From: an uncultured Clostridia bacterium
GTDB lineage: Bacteria > Bacillota > Clostridia > Christensenellales > UBA1242
Direction of reading: 5' to 3'
Assembly (NCBI GenBank): GCA_934747255.1
Contig: CAKVGH010000009.1
Coordinates: 1 to 38,417, forward strand
Length of the DNA: 38,417 bases
Position 1 is the stretch's first letter; the number at the start of each line of letters is the position of its first letter. Positions 1 to 9,496 of the stretch are shown piece after piece. Made by a program: the position numbers and the translations under genes. The notes under the pieces were generated by a model, which worked only from the letters and a program-made list of their open reading frames with translations, was not told where the DNA came from and did not search any database.

Positions 1-643
<643 letters not shown>

Positions 644-810
644 GTATACGTCGATTTTCTTAGCATTTGCTAATTAATTAACTCAGCGTAAATTGTTTCG
701 CAATTAACGGACAAATACTTGCCCTTCGTTAATTTTATGAATGATACAATATTTACACGATTTTTTTAATATTTGATATTCGATATCGTTCTATCTATTA
801 TTTATGCAGT

Positions 811-880
811 TGTCAATGTGCTTGCCACGCTTCTTCATTCGTGACTCGTCTATAATAACACAACAAAATTTGCTTGTCAA
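811..880 (-). promoter_or_regulatory. Tandem promoters for the 23S rRNA gene
   Basis: On the minus strand, a -35 TTGACA (875-880) is followed after 17 nt by TATTAT (852-857), which puts the start near 845. Just upstream is a run of A/T tracts (about 881-915) that resembles an UP element. A second TTGACA lies at 811-816 with a weaker TAGAAC 17 nt downstream (788-793). Transcripts would carry a leader of 140-200 nt before the mature 23S end. Two promoters and an A/T-rich upstream tract are typical of rRNA control. Confidence 0.7.
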
Positions 881-1273
881 CAGTTTTTTTCAAATTTTTC
901 AAATTTTTTTTAATTATTTTTTTGTCGCATTAAAACTTCCTTTGTCGAATGGCAAAAAGTGGCTTTTTCTTATTATTATACATATAGTTATTTATTTAAT
1001 ATATACATAAAATAATATAGCACGGGTCAACATATAAAAAAATTAGAATTTTTAATTTGAAATTTTTTTTTGGAAAATATAACTATTTTTTATGGAGTTT
1101 ATCAATCTACATAAAAAAGTTTTTGGGAGTAGTTTTAACTAATACTCACATTTATCAATGAAATGTTTTCATAATAATTTTACTTTTAATGATTTGTTAA
1201 TCTAGTTTGATATTTTAGTACTTTAACAAAATAAACTCACATATAAAAATTTTGGCAGAAGCAAAATAATTTG

Positions 1274-1302
1274 TTGACTTAATCTTCAAGTAACTTTATA
1301 AT
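1274..1302 (+). promoter_or_regulatory. Promoter of the ABC transporter gene
   Basis: TTGACT at 1274-1279 and a perfect TATAAT at 1297-1302 are separated by 17 nt. The start would be near 1309, just ahead of the AAGGAG ribosome binding site at 1313-1318 and the ATG at 1327. Confidence 0.75.
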
Positions 1303-1326
1303 TTGCTCAAATAAGGAGAAATACCT

Positions 1327-3948
1327 ATGCTAACATTAAAAGATATTGTTAAAATTTACAAAGTCGGCGACCAGCAAATAAGTGCAGTTGACGGAATAAA
1401 TGTTAATTTTAGAGAAAACGAATTTGTTTCCATTCTTGGTCCTAGTGGTTGCGGAAAGACAACTACTCTAAACATTATTGGCGGGCTAGACCACTACACA
1501 AATGGCGACTTAATAATTGATGGCAAAAGCACAAAACTATTTAAGGACAGAGATTGGGATACATACAGAAATCACAAAATTGGGTTTGTTTTTCAAAACT
1601 ACAACTTAATACCGCATTTAAGCGTCATTAAAAATGTTGAAATCGCCTTGTCTATAAGCAGTACAAAAGCAAAAGAACGCAAAGAAAGGGCTATAAAAGT
1701 TTTGACACAAGTTGGACTAAAAGACCAAATGTACAAAATGCCAAATCAACTTTCTGGCGGACAAATGCAAAGAGTGGCTATTGCAAGAGCACTTGCCAAC
1801 GACCCAGAGATTATTCTTGCCGATGAACCAACAGGCGCATTAGATACTAAAACAAGCATACAGATAATGAAACTATTAAAAAGTATCAGCAAGAAAAAAC
1901 TGATTGTAATGGTAACACACAATCAGGATATTGCATACAAATACTCAACTCGAATAATAAAAATGCTTGATGGTAAAATTGTTGGCGATACAAACGAATA
2001 TACAAGCAAAGAACAAACACAAGATTTTGAAGAGAAAATCAAAAAAGAGCAAAAGGCTCTATTAAAGGCTCAAAAACTTGCCGAAAAGCAAAAAGCCAAA
2101 GAACAAAAACTAGCATTAAAGAAAGAAAAACTTTTGGCAAATCAAAAGACAAAAAAATCTAGTATGAGTTTTTTTAGTGCACTGGGTTTATCACTAAAAA
2201 ATCTGCTTACCAAAAAAGGAAGAACCTTTTTAACTTCGTTTGCGGGAAGTATTGGAATTATTGGAATAGCACTTGTTTTGGCAATAAGTAACGGCTTTAC
2301 GGGTTACATAGCAAATATGCAATCTAGCACATTAAGTGGCTATCCAGTAAGCGTTTCAGCAGCCACCATTGACTACTCTAAATTTTCGTCATTTGAAATT
2401 GACGAAGACGAAGAAGGCGGAAATGATAGTTATGTAACGGTTTACGAATCAAGTTTGCAAAAGTATGTTAAGTATGGTCACTACAACTTTTTGGGAACGG
2501 ACTTTTTGAATAGAGTTAAAGAGTTTGAGAGAAGCGAAAAAGAAAAGAATGGCACAGAAAATATAAGTTTAATTCAATACAACTACTTTACGCCACTAAA
2601 AATTCTTGTTAGACGAGCCGATGGCACAATAAATGTTACTCAAAACTCAAACAGTTTGAGTATTATATCAGGCTCGGGCAAAGGAATTTTTTACGAAGCA
2701 TTATCTAGTAGCGAACTTATTGACCGAGAGTATAAGGAAATTTACAAGTCAGCAGATTATAGTAGTGAAGATATTTACGGACTCACTTTGGTTATCGAAA
2801 AAGGCAACAAAATGAGCAAAGCATTACTTGAAAGTTTGGGTGTTGCAGTAACTCAAAAAACTGGTTCGACTGACTATGAAAATATCTCTTTTGACGAAAT
2901 CGTATCAAAACAATTCAAACTAATTTACAATAATGACTATTACAAATATGACAGCGAAAACGACAAGTTTACAATTCTTGACTCTACCAATCAAACAGAG
3001 TTGGAAAGCCTATATTCATCTGCAAGCGACACTCTAAAAATCACAAGAATACTTGTGCAAAAGGAAGACTCTAAAATCGAACTTTTATCAAGCGGAGTTA
3101 TGTACTCCTCTAAACTTGCTGAAATGTACAGAGAAAATTGCAAGCAAAGTGAAATTGCTCAAAAACAAACAGCACTAAAATTATCACAACAAGACTCACC
3201 TACTGGCTACACATTTTACACTCCATTTGTAATTCAAATTGCTGAATTTTCTAGTATGCTTCCACCAAATGGTTTTACAAGCACAGCCGAAATCAATTAC
3301 TACCTAAAAAACATATTTAACTTTAATGTTTCCACCGAAGAAGCATATCAACTTGCTATGCAGGAAATTGGTATAAGTGAAATTCCACAAAGCATAGTTT
3401 TCTATCCTAACAACTTTGATGGTAAAACAAGTGTTACTGAAATGATTGATCTATATAATCAAGATAGTGACGAAGCGCATCAAATTGTATACACAGATAA
3501 CTCAAACGCATTGCTTTCAACATTAAGTTCACTAATCAACATAATCTCGTATGTTTTAATTGCGTTTGCTGGCGTAAGTTTGGTAGTTAGTTCCATAATG
3601 ATAGGAATTATCACTTATGTTTCCGTTATAGAAAGAACAAAGGAAATTGGTATTTTAAGAAGTATTGGAGCTAGAAAAATTGATGTTTCAAGAGTGTTCA
3701 ACGCCGAAACTTTGATTATTGGCTTTGTTGCGGGCGTATTGGGAATAGGTATCAGTTACCTACTCACATTGCCTATAAACCTTATTGTTTCTGGTTTGAC
3801 AAATGGCATCAATAACATCGCAGTCCTCAATCCTTTGCACGCCTTAATGCTAATTGCTATCAGTATGATACTCACTTTCATTTCGGGACTTATTCCTGCA
3901 ACTATTGCAAGCAAAAAAGACCCTGTTGAATGTTTAAGAACAGAATAA
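1327..3948 (+). CDS. ABC transporter, ATPase and FtsX-like permease in one chain
   Basis: This 873-residue protein joins an N-terminal ATPase of the LolD/MacB type to an FtsX-like permease. The ATPase (about 1-225) has Walker A GPSGCGKTT at 38-46, the signature LSGGQMQRV, and Walker B ILADEPTGALD. A lysine/glutamate-rich, probably helical linker (about 235-285) leads to a first membrane helix (about 300-325). A large extracytoplasmic domain of about 400 residues follows, then three C-terminal membrane helices (about 745-865) with the FtsX-type ERTKEIGILRSIGA loop. It should work as a homodimer. Family members export or sense peptides, lipoproteins or antimicrobials; the substrate here is unknown. 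It has its own promoter and terminator and no accessory gene beside it. Family call is firm, function is not. Confidence 0.93.
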   Translation: MLTLKDIVKIYKVGDQQISAVDGINVNFRENEFVSILGPSGCGKTTTLNIIGGLDHYTNGDLIIDGKSTKLFKDRDWDTYRNHKIGFVFQNYNLIPHLSVIKNVEIALSISSTKAKERKERAIKVLTQVGLKDQMYKMPNQLSGGQMQRVAIARALANDPEIILADEPTGALDTKTSIQIMKLLKSISKKKLIVMVTHNQDIAYKYSTRIIKMLDGKIVGDTNEYTSKEQTQDFEEKIKKEQKALLKAQKLAEKQKAKEQKLALKKEKLLANQKTKKSSMSFFSALGLSLKNLLTKKGRTFLTSFAGSIGIIGIALVLAISNGFTGYIANMQSSTLSGYPVSVSAATIDYSKFSSFEIDEDEEGGNDSYVTVYESSLQKYVKYGHYNFLGTDFLNRVKEFERSEKEKNGTENISLIQYNYFTPLKILVRRADGTINVTQNSNSLSIISGSGKGIFYEALSSSELIDREYKEIYKSADYSSEDIYGLTLVIEKGNKMSKALLESLGVAVTQKTGSTDYENISFDEIVSKQFKLIYNNDYYKYDSENDKFTILDSTNQTELESLYSSASDTLKITRILVQKEDSKIELLSSGVMYSSKLAEMYRENCKQSEIAQKQTALKLSQQDSPTGYTFYTPFVIQIAEFSSMLPPNGFTSTAEINYYLKNIFNFNVSTEEAYQLAMQEIGISEIPQSIVFYPNNFDGKTSVTEMIDLYNQDSDEAHQIVYTDNSNALLSTLSSLINIISYVLIAFAGVSLVVSSIMIGIITYVSVIERTKEIGILRSIGARKIDVSRVFNAETLIIGFVAGVLGIGISYLLTLPINLIVSGLTNGINNIAVLNPLHALMLIAISMILTFISGLIPATIASKKDPVECLRTE

Positions 3949-4045
3949 AAAGCAAATTATAAATGAAGAATAAATAATCGTTAAAACCAAATTTGCAAAA
4001 CAAAATATGTGTTAATAACTATAAAACTATTAAATTTATTACATT

Positions 4046-4077
4046 AAAAAATCACGGCTAAAATGTCGTGATTTTTT
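4046..4077. terminator. Bidirectional terminator between the ABC transporter gene and gltX
   Basis: An A-rich arm ending AATCACG (4046-4056) pairs with CGTGATTTTTT (4067-4077) around a 10-nt loop. Arms carry A and T runs on opposite sides, so it can end both the plus-strand transporter mRNA and the minus-strand gltX mRNA, which stops at 4081. Confidence 0.85.
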
Positions 4078-4080
4078 ATA

Positions 4081-5745
4081 TTACAATAACTCGCAAACTT
4101 TGTTAAGTCTTTTGATAACTTCGTCCTTACCCAGTAAAGACATTATTTCAAATAACTCTGGTGTGTTTGTTTTTGTTGTTAAAGCAACACGCAAGATTGT
4201 TGAAACATCGCCATAGTGACCTTTGTAGTCCGCTGGGTTTGCCTTGTATAACTTCATATCATTTGCAAAGCCATCGTTTTCCATAAGGTGTTTAATTTTA
4301 TCAAACCAAAGTTGTTTGTCGGTTTCTACGGTATAAATAGAAGCATATTTTTGACAAACCGCTTTAATGTCGTCCTTTGAAAACTTATTAAAATCAAATG
4401 GATAATCTTCTAGTGATTTAGGATTAAATAATTCCTTAAAGAAATAAGCATAAGTTGGCTTAACTTCTATCCACTTTGCTATATCTTTTCTTGGCTTTGG
4501 TGTTCCCCTTTCGATAGACAAAATCTTGATTGCATAGTCTTTGTTATTTTCAAGCAAACTAGCAAATTCTTTGTCATATCTATCAGCCCACTCTTTTGCT
4601 TCGTCAAAAACTTTTTGAGCAGTAAATTTTGAAATAACATTTTTGCTAATATCATTGAGTTTTGGCATATCAAATAAAGCACCACTCTTACTCATTTTAT
4701 CTAGTGATACAACATAGTCTTCGTTGCTAGCGTCTGGATTTTGCTTACGCCATTCTTCAAAGTTTGAGTTTGCGATTGTAAGCAAATATTCTCTAACAGA
4801 TTCAACAGGGTATCCTTCTTGCATATAGTATTCAACATTTGCTTCTGGGTCTTTACGCTTTGAAATTTTACGCTTTGAATCGCCGTCCATTTTTTGAATA
4901 GGTGCAACATGAGCATACTTAATAGGTTCAAAACCGCAAGCCTTAAATATTTGCAAGTGTTCGGCAATGCTTGGAATATACTCATCGCCACGAACAACTA
5001 AATTAACTCTCATAAAGTGGTCATCGCAAACATGCGCAAAATTGTATGGTGGCAAAAAGTCACGCTTTAAGATTACAACATCTTTGAAATTGTCCGATAA
5101 TTTTAATGTTCCACGAATTGCGTCATCAACAATAATCTTGTTATCAGCATTGCTTTCGCATTTTAGTCTAATAGCAAATTGTTTGCCTTGCTTTAAGTTT
5201 TCTTCAACTTCTTCTAGTGACAAATCTCTACAATGAGCATAAGAACCATAGTAACCAATAAGTTCCTTGTTGGCTTCTTGAATCATTTTGTCACGAGCCG
5301 AAGTTTCGTCATCACAAAAACAAGGGTATGCCTTGCCGATAGAAACAAGGTACTTTGCCATAGCCTTGTAAATTGGCTTTCTTAAACTTTGTTGATATGT
5401 TCCATAATCGCCAAAATCTTTGCCGTCACCTGTTCTACCTTCGTCAAACTCTATTTTATATCTTTTAAGTCCATCAATAATCAAACCAACTGCGCCCGGA
5501 ATAAGTCTGTTTTGGTCGGTATCTTCTATTCTTAAAATAAACTTTCCGCCACTCTTTTTGGCAAAATTGCTTGCAACAAGACAAGTAAATACACTACCGA
5601 TATGCAAAAAACCTGTTGGGCTTGGAGCGAAACGAGTAACTATTGCGCCTTTTGGCAAATCTCTTTCTGGATACATTTTTTCCAAATCATCTTTTGTTAG
5701 TCTTACATCTGGAAATAATAAATCTGCTAACTTTTTGTAGTCCAT
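4081..5745 (-). CDS. gltX: Glutamate--tRNA ligase
   Basis: A 554-residue class I aminoacyl-tRNA synthetase that charges tRNA-Glu with glutamate; in many low-GC Gram-positives the enzyme also mischarges tRNA-Gln for GatCAB. The HIGH motif appears as HIG at 48-50 inside APSPTGFLHIG, and the KMSKS-equivalent is KISKR at 293-297. A second lysine-serine motif, KMSKS at 350-354 followed by GALFD, belongs to the downstream region typical of the longer clostridial GluRS type. The start at 5745 is chosen because AAGGAG sits 7-12 nt upstream. A start 28 codons earlier would run through the promoter and lacks a binding site. It follows the lipoprotein gene on the same strand but has its own promoter. 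No T-box leader is present. Confidence 0.96.
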   Translation of the reverse strand: MDYKKLADLLFPDVRLTKDDLEKMYPERDLPKGAIVTRFAPSPTGFLHIGSVFTCLVASNFAKKSGGKFILRIEDTDQNRLIPGAVGLIIDGLKRYKIEFDEGRTGDGKDFGDYGTYQQSLRKPIYKAMAKYLVSIGKAYPCFCDDETSARDKMIQEANKELIGYYGSYAHCRDLSLEEVEENLKQGKQFAIRLKCESNADNKIIVDDAIRGTLKLSDNFKDVVILKRDFLPPYNFAHVCDDHFMRVNLVVRGDEYIPSIAEHLQIFKACGFEPIKYAHVAPIQKMDGDSKRKISKRKDPEANVEYYMQEGYPVESVREYLLTIANSNFEEWRKQNPDASNEDYVVSLDKMSKSGALFDMPKLNDISKNVISKFTAQKVFDEAKEWADRYDKEFASLLENNKDYAIKILSIERGTPKPRKDIAKWIEVKPTYAYFFKELFNPKSLEDYPFDFNKFSKDDIKAVCQKYASIYTVETDKQLWFDKIKHLMENDGFANDMKLYKANPADYKGHYGDVSTILRVALTTKTNTPELFEIMSLLGKDEVIKRLNKVCELL

Positions 5746-5767
5746 AAATTTCTCCTTAAACTTTTGT

Positions 5768-5796
5768 ATTATATAACAAATAAAAAATAAAGGCAA
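5768..5796 (-). promoter_or_regulatory. Candidate gltX promoter
   Basis: Minus strand TTGCCT (5791-5796) and TATAAT (5768-5773), 17 nt apart. The start would be near 5761, giving a leader of about 16 nt with the AAGGAG site. The -35 is only a partial match. Confidence 0.5.
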
Positions 5797-5815
5797 CAAC
5801 TCACCCTTATTTTTT
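5782..5815 (-). terminator. Likely terminator after the lipoprotein gene
   Basis: On the minus strand an A-rich arm ending TAAGG (5805-5815) pairs, with one bulged base, with CCTTTATTTTTT (5782-5793). It lies directly after the lipoprotein stop codon at 5822 and overlaps the start of the gltX promoter region. Confidence 0.55.
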
Positions 5816-5821
5816 GTAAAA

Positions 5822-6889
5822 TTATGCAAGCAAAGTGTCTAACTTGCCAACCAAATCAAGCAAGGTGTCTTGATAAGATACCAAGTCTTGATAAATAGTG
5901 TTTTTGTATTCATAATCGCTGTCGCTTGCTTGTGGAATTTTGCCATTCAAGTTTTTAACGCTTGTGCGATTGATTTGTATTCTTGCTCTCATAGATTGTT
6001 CTTGCAACATTAAGTATTTATAAGTATCACTATTGCTTAACTCTGTTTTATCGTTTGTCGATTTGAAATCTTCTAGTTTTTGCATTAGACTATTCAACTT
6101 TACCAAAAGTTCGTTGTCCTTAAAAGATAATTGATAGTCACTGCCACTCTTTGCCGTTTCAAGCACAACATATCTTTGGAACAAATAATCTGTAATGTAG
6201 AGTTCGTAGGCGTCAATTAGTCTATAAATTTCGGCATACGAAATTTTTTCTTGCGAAATGTAATTTGACAAATCAAAAAGCAAGTAGTTATCAACAATCT
6301 GTTGAACGGACAAACTCATATCTATTTGAGTTGCAATAAGGTTTTTGTATTCTTTAAGTAAATCAATCAAAGCATACTTTGTACTTTGAGAGTTTGCTGT
6401 ATCTGTTTGATAGCCTTTGCTCAAAATCGAGTATCTGTTTTTGAAGTTGCCAAGAGCCTTGATTAAATCTTGTTGAGAATTGTCTAGCGACAATAAAACA
6501 TCGCTTGGTATTGATGAAAATTTGTCTTTGTGAAGATTTAAGGTATTTAGCACATACTTGTTTACTTGGTACTTGCTTGCGTGATTAAGAAGAACAAAGT
6601 ATTCACTGTCATTAGAAAGCATTGCATATATGCCTGTTTTATTAGTCACTGCTTGACGAAGGTTTGCGTTATCATAAGGTTGAAATTCGTAGTAATATTT
6701 ATTATCTGCTGACTTATGCAACATTGCACTGTTTACTTGACTGGCGTCAACATAAACTAAACTTTCCACGCTTTTATCATAATTTGAAATTAACTCGGAA
6801 ATACCTTTGGCGTTATTTGAACAGCCAACTAGACACGCAAAAGATAAAACCAAAACGAATAGAACTGATAAAAATTTATACTTTTTCAT
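5822..6889 (-). CDS. Lipoprotein of unknown function
   Basis: This 355-residue protein starts with a signal peptide ending in lipobox LVGC (Cys23), so it should be a lipid-anchored protein on the outer face of the membrane. The rest has no motif I recognise. It is rich in leucine, aspartate, asparagine and serine with long predicted helices and a C-terminal stretch of likely coiled coil (about 255-350). It starts 1 nt after the stop of the upstream gene at 6891, and its GGGGGAG ribosome binding site overlaps that gene's end, so the two are almost certainly co-translated and may form a pair. Both look like helical extracytoplasmic proteins of similar design. No function is proposed. Confidence 0.8.
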   Translation of the reverse strand: MKKYKFLSVLFVLVLSFACLVGCSNNAKGISELISNYDKSVESLVYVDASQVNSAMLHKSADNKYYYEFQPYDNANLRQAVTNKTGIYAMLSNDSEYFVLLNHASKYQVNKYVLNTLNLHKDKFSSIPSDVLLSLDNSQQDLIKALGNFKNRYSILSKGYQTDTANSQSTKYALIDLLKEYKNLIATQIDMSLSVQQIVDNYLLFDLSNYISQEKISYAEIYRLIDAYELYITDYLFQRYVVLETAKSGSDYQLSFKDNELLVKLNSLMQKLEDFKSTNDKTELSNSDTYKYLMLQEQSMRARIQINRTSVKNLNGKIPQASDSDYEYKNTIYQDLVSYQDTLLDLVGKLDTLLA

Positions 6890-6890
6890 A

Positions 6891-7751
6891 CTACTCCCCC
6901 TTTGAAATATTAAATAGCACTTGTGCTACCAACTGCAAATTTTCGTCTTGCGAAGAATTAACAAAACTTGTCTTGTCTTCCGCCTTCAATAAACTGTCTA
7001 TGTCTTTAACTTGACTCAATGCTAAAACAAATTTTTCATTTGTTTGATTTGACTTTAATGCAACGATATTTTGAGTCATTGTTTTTGCATCTTCCATAAT
7101 AGCATTATTGTTTAACGCAAACGAAAGCATTTTTGTTTCTAGTTCATCAAGGGTAAGATTATAAGACATCATACTTCCATTATAAACATCTTTTTTTACG
7201 AGATTATTAAGTTTGATGCAAAGTACAGAGTATTTTTCAACTACTATCTTGTAATCTGCAACTATGTCGTTAAAGTAACTTTCAAAATCGTTAACATTTG
7301 GCATTGCAACTTTTTTGATGTGATTGCCTAAAATTTTACTGCTCGAATATAACTTATTTAGCGATGTAATAAAATCTTTATGAGCATTTATCGTTTCGGC
7401 TTGCAAATTGCTACTATTTTCAACAGATAAAGCAGTTGCGTTAATGTAGTCTGTGGATAAAATTTCGTATTGTTCCACAAACAAGCGATAGTTATATAAT
7501 TCGCCACTTTCTAACGATTGTTTTACTTCATCACTAATAGAGCCTGCGTGTTCGCCACTTGTGATATAGTCAAAAACTTCTGTTAACTCTTTTTCGATTT
7601 GTGATTTTTTTAGCGACTTACTATTTTCTGCCGAAGCAAAATAAGTGTATGTACCATTATTGCTACCCGAATTGCCCGCAAGTGCCTTTATTCCAAAGAA
7701 TATAGCAACAATGATAGCAATAGTTATTACAAATTTAAGTATTTTTTTCAT
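6891..7751 (-). CDS. Membrane-anchored helical protein of unknown function
   Basis: A 286-residue protein with one N-terminal membrane helix (about 4-25) and a long, mostly helical extracytoplasmic region without a lipobox. It is the first gene of a two-gene unit with the lipoprotein at 5822-6889. An AGGAG site lies before the ATG, and a good promoter (TTGACA, 17 nt, TATTAT) lies at 7771-7799. Like its partner it alternates short helices rich in asparagine and lysine. No known family is recognised; an envelope role is inferred only from its topology. Confidence 0.75.
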   Translation of the reverse strand: MKKILKFVITIAIIVAIFFGIKALAGNSGSNNGTYTYFASAENSKSLKKSQIEKELTEVFDYITSGEHAGSISDEVKQSLESGELYNYRLFVEQYEILSTDYINATALSVENSSNLQAETINAHKDFITSLNKLYSSSKILGNHIKKVAMPNVNDFESYFNDIVADYKIVVEKYSVLCIKLNNLVKKDVYNGSMMSYNLTLDELETKMLSFALNNNAIMEDAKTMTQNIVALKSNQTNEKFVLALSQVKDIDSLLKAEDKTSFVNSSQDENLQLVAQVLFNISKGE

Positions 7752-7770
7752 AATTACTCCTATATTTAAT

Positions 7771-7799
7771 ATAATACATTATTGTGGCTATTTTGTCAA
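7771..7799 (-). promoter_or_regulatory. Promoter of the membrane protein and lipoprotein pair
   Basis: Minus strand TTGACA (7794-7799) and TATTAT (7771-7776) with a 17-nt spacer. The start near 7764 gives a short leader with an AGGAG site before the ATG at 7751. Confidence 0.75.
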
Positions 7800-7920
7800 T
7801 ATCAACAAGTTTAATTTATTGAAACTAAAATTAGATATTTTTATTGATTAACAATATAGCCATTTACTGAAAAATCTTGAAAAAACAAAAATAGTTTTGA
7901 TAAAAACTCGAATGGAAAAT

Positions 7921-7949
7921 AAAAAAACCTTTTCGCTCACTCGAAAAGG
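7921..7949 (-). terminator. Intrinsic terminator not following any protein gene
   Basis: A perfect 8-bp stem with a 6-nt loop (7928-7949) is followed on the minus strand by seven T. No protein gene lies upstream on this strand for 1.7 kb. Confidence 0.8.
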
Positions 7950-7995
7950 CCCTTGCTTATATATTTGCAAAACAAAATGGTAAAAATGTTTTACG
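7921..7995 (-). ncRNA. Possible small RNA (or attenuated leader) of about 75 nt
   Basis: On the minus strand TTGACA (8024-8029), a 16-nt spacer and TGA-TAGAAT (-10 at 8002-8007, extended type) predict a start near 7995. About 46 nt later comes a strong intrinsic terminator: CCTTTTCG and CGAAAAGG arms (7928-7935 and 7942-7949), then a run of seven T. Near the 5' end, GTAAAA and TTTTAC can form a 6-bp hairpin. No ORF fits. It could be a free-standing small RNA, or an attenuator for the pair starting at 7751, although that pair has its own promoter downstream. Confidence 0.5.
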
Positions 7996-8119
7996 AGTGC
8001 TATTCTATCATAAAAATTTTATTTGTCAATAGGTTAGTGCAAAATTTTTTGATTTTTTTTGTAGAATTTTTTTTAAGACAATTTTTATCACTTTTCTTTT
8101 TTATTAAAAAACAAATAAC

Positions 8120-8148
8120 TTGACTTTTTTTTAGTGCTTTTTTATAAT
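8120..8148 (+). promoter_or_regulatory. dut promoter
   Basis: TTGACT (8120-8125) and TATAAT (8143-8148) separated by 17 nt. The predicted start near 8155 falls at the beginning of the GAGGTG ribosome binding site, giving a leader of only about 11 nt before the ATG at 8166. Confidence 0.75.
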
Positions 8149-8165
8149 GTTTTTGAGGTGAAAAA

Positions 8166-8621
8166 ATGAGAAGTTTTGAAATAGTTAATAAGGAAAATTT
8201 ACAATATAACATTAGTGAAATTAAAATGCCACAAAGAGCAACAAAACATAGCGCTGGATACGATATGTATAGCCCTATCGACATTGTTATTGAACCTAAT
8301 ACAATGCAAATGATATGGACCAATGTTAAGGCTAAATTTGGCGATGACGAAGTTTTGCTTCTTTGCGTAACTAGCGGTATGGGCAAACACGGAATTATGC
8401 TTGCAAACACATTAGGCGTAATTGACAGCGACTATTACGGCAACATAGGTAATGACGGCAATTTGGGATTTAGATTGTACAATTTTAGCAAAGAGCCATA
8501 CATCATCAAGGCTGGCGACAAAATCGGTCAAGGCATTTTTATGAAGTATTTGACCATTGATAACGAAAAAGAGATAACTAGCGAAAGAGTTGGTGGATTT
8601 GGAAGCACAGTAAAAAAATAA
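8166..8621 (+). CDS. dut: dUTP diphosphatase (trimeric dUTPase family)
   Basis: This 151-residue protein should hydrolyse dUTP to dUMP and diphosphate, limiting uracil in DNA and feeding dTMP synthesis. The five dUTPase motifs are in order: motif 1 AGYDMYS (30-36), a divergent motif 2 VTSGMGK (68-74, usually PRSGxAxK-like), motif 3 GVIDSDYYG (84-92, catalytic Asp87), motif 4 GDKIGQ (117-122), and motif 5 RVGGFGST (141-148). The length fits a homotrimeric enzyme. Motif 2 and the Gly in motif 4 are unusual, so the protein is divergent, but the active-site set is complete. The start has a GAGGTG site. Confidence 0.88.
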   Translation: MRSFEIVNKENLQYNISEIKMPQRATKHSAGYDMYSPIDIVIEPNTMQMIWTNVKAKFGDDEVLLLCVTSGMGKHGIMLANTLGVIDSDYYGNIGNDGNLGFRLYNFSKEPYIIKAGDKIGQGIFMKYLTIDNEKEITSERVGGFGSTVKK

Positions 8622-8685
8622 TTTCAAATTAAATATATCCACTCTATTTTTGACTGATAACACAACAAAATAATAAGGAATTTTT

Positions 8686-9435
8686 ATGACAAATAAGGAA
8701 ATTAAAAAACAGCGAAAACAAAAATATAAAGAATACAAAAAGCAACTGAACTCGGAAATATTTGACCTTGACAACGAACTTGTTTACAACGACAAAGCGG
8801 AAGCCTTGATTGAATGTAAAATAGGCAAAGCGGAAAACATTTTTAACAAATTCGACCTTGCCAAATACAGAACAATAACCGATGAGTTTGAAGACTACCT
8901 AATGAGTGAAGTAGAACTTGTACCAGTTACCGAAAATATAGCAATTCAAATGACTGTTGATGAAAATTTTACAGAAGAAAACGAAAAGCAAGTTAAAAAA
9001 GCAATGAAAAATCATTTTGGCTTTAAGATTACAAGCGATAAAGTTAAAACAAAGCGAAACAATATTCTATCAACAGTATTTATCACATTGGGTACACTTT
9101 TTATTATACTATCGGCTTTTATTGGCGTTTGGCTAAAAGATAGTTACATACCAGCGTACGAAACCTGCCTTGTACTCGCTTGGTTCTTTTTATGGGAAGG
9201 TATCTCGATGATTTCGTTTGACGGAATGAAACTGAAAAAACATTGTTATAATATGGTACGGCTATACAACGCAAACATTTCTTTTGTTAGATTTAGTCCA
9301 AACCAAACTCCAACAAAAGTAGATGAAAAAAATCAAAATAACAATATTATTACTCTTGCAGAAAAAAGTGATTCTAGCTCTACAAAAAAGAAAAGTAGCA
9401 AGTTTAATTTGTTTTCGATATTTAGAAAAAAATAA
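8686..9435 (+). CDS. Unknown protein with two membrane helices
   Basis: A 249-residue protein. The N-terminal 120 residues are soluble and very charged, beginning with a lysine-rich helix (about 4-20). Two membrane helices follow (about 127-149 and 157-178), then a lysine- and serine-rich C-terminal tail. It lies 64 nt after dut on the same strand with its own AAGGA site and a strong terminator after it, so it probably shares the dut transcript. No family is recognised. Confidence 0.7.
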   Translation: MTNKEIKKQRKQKYKEYKKQLNSEIFDLDNELVYNDKAEALIECKIGKAENIFNKFDLAKYRTITDEFEDYLMSEVELVPVTENIAIQMTVDENFTEENEKQVKKAMKNHFGFKITSDKVKTKRNNILSTVFITLGTLFIILSAFIGVWLKDSYIPAYETCLVLAWFFLWEGISMISFDGMKLKKHCYNMVRLYNANISFVRFSPNQTPTKVDEKNQNNNIITLAEKSDSSSTKKKSSKFNLFSIFRKK

Positions 9436-9460
9436 TTTTTTGATAAAATTTCAATAAAAA

Positions 9461-9496
9461 AAACAGCAAAATTTAATATTTTTTGCTGTTTTTTTG
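9461..9496 (+). terminator. Terminator after the dut unit
   Basis: AAACAGCAAAA (9461-9471) pairs with TTTTGCTGTTT (9481-9491) around a 9-nt loop, followed by more T. Flanking A and T runs could make it work in both directions. Confidence 0.85.

Larger units (their letters stand above)
644..1326. other. Gene-free region between 23S rRNA and the ABC transporter
   Basis: This 683-nt divergent intergenic region contains the 23S leader and promoters on the minus strand and the transporter promoter on the plus strand. I see no 16S 3' end, no anti-Shine-Dalgarno sequence, no tRNA and no convincing ORF. The 68-codon ORF at 804-1010 has no ribosome binding site and runs through low-complexity A/T tracts. 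The stretch 1021-1260 shows nothing beyond A/T runs. Confidence 0.7.
7752..8165. other. Divergent region between the lipoprotein pair and dut
   Basis: This 414-nt stretch holds, on the minus strand, the promoter at 7771-7799 and the small transcript unit at 7921-8029, and on the plus strand the dut promoter at 8120-8148. The remainder (7800-7920 and 8030-8119) is A/T-rich with long T tracts and no recognisable gene. Confidence 0.6.

Noticed and set aside
804..1010. 68-codon ORF in the 23S leader
   Set aside because: It runs through the 23S promoters and A/T tracts; no ribosome binding site.
5746..5829. Upstream start for gltX at 5829
   Set aside because: It overlaps the lipoprotein gene's end, crosses the gltX promoter and lacks a ribosome binding site. 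The ATG at 5745 has AAGGAG.
8000..8774. Minus-strand ORFs overlapping dut and the next gene
   Set aside because: They are shadows of clear plus-strand genes and have no binding sites or recognisable domains.
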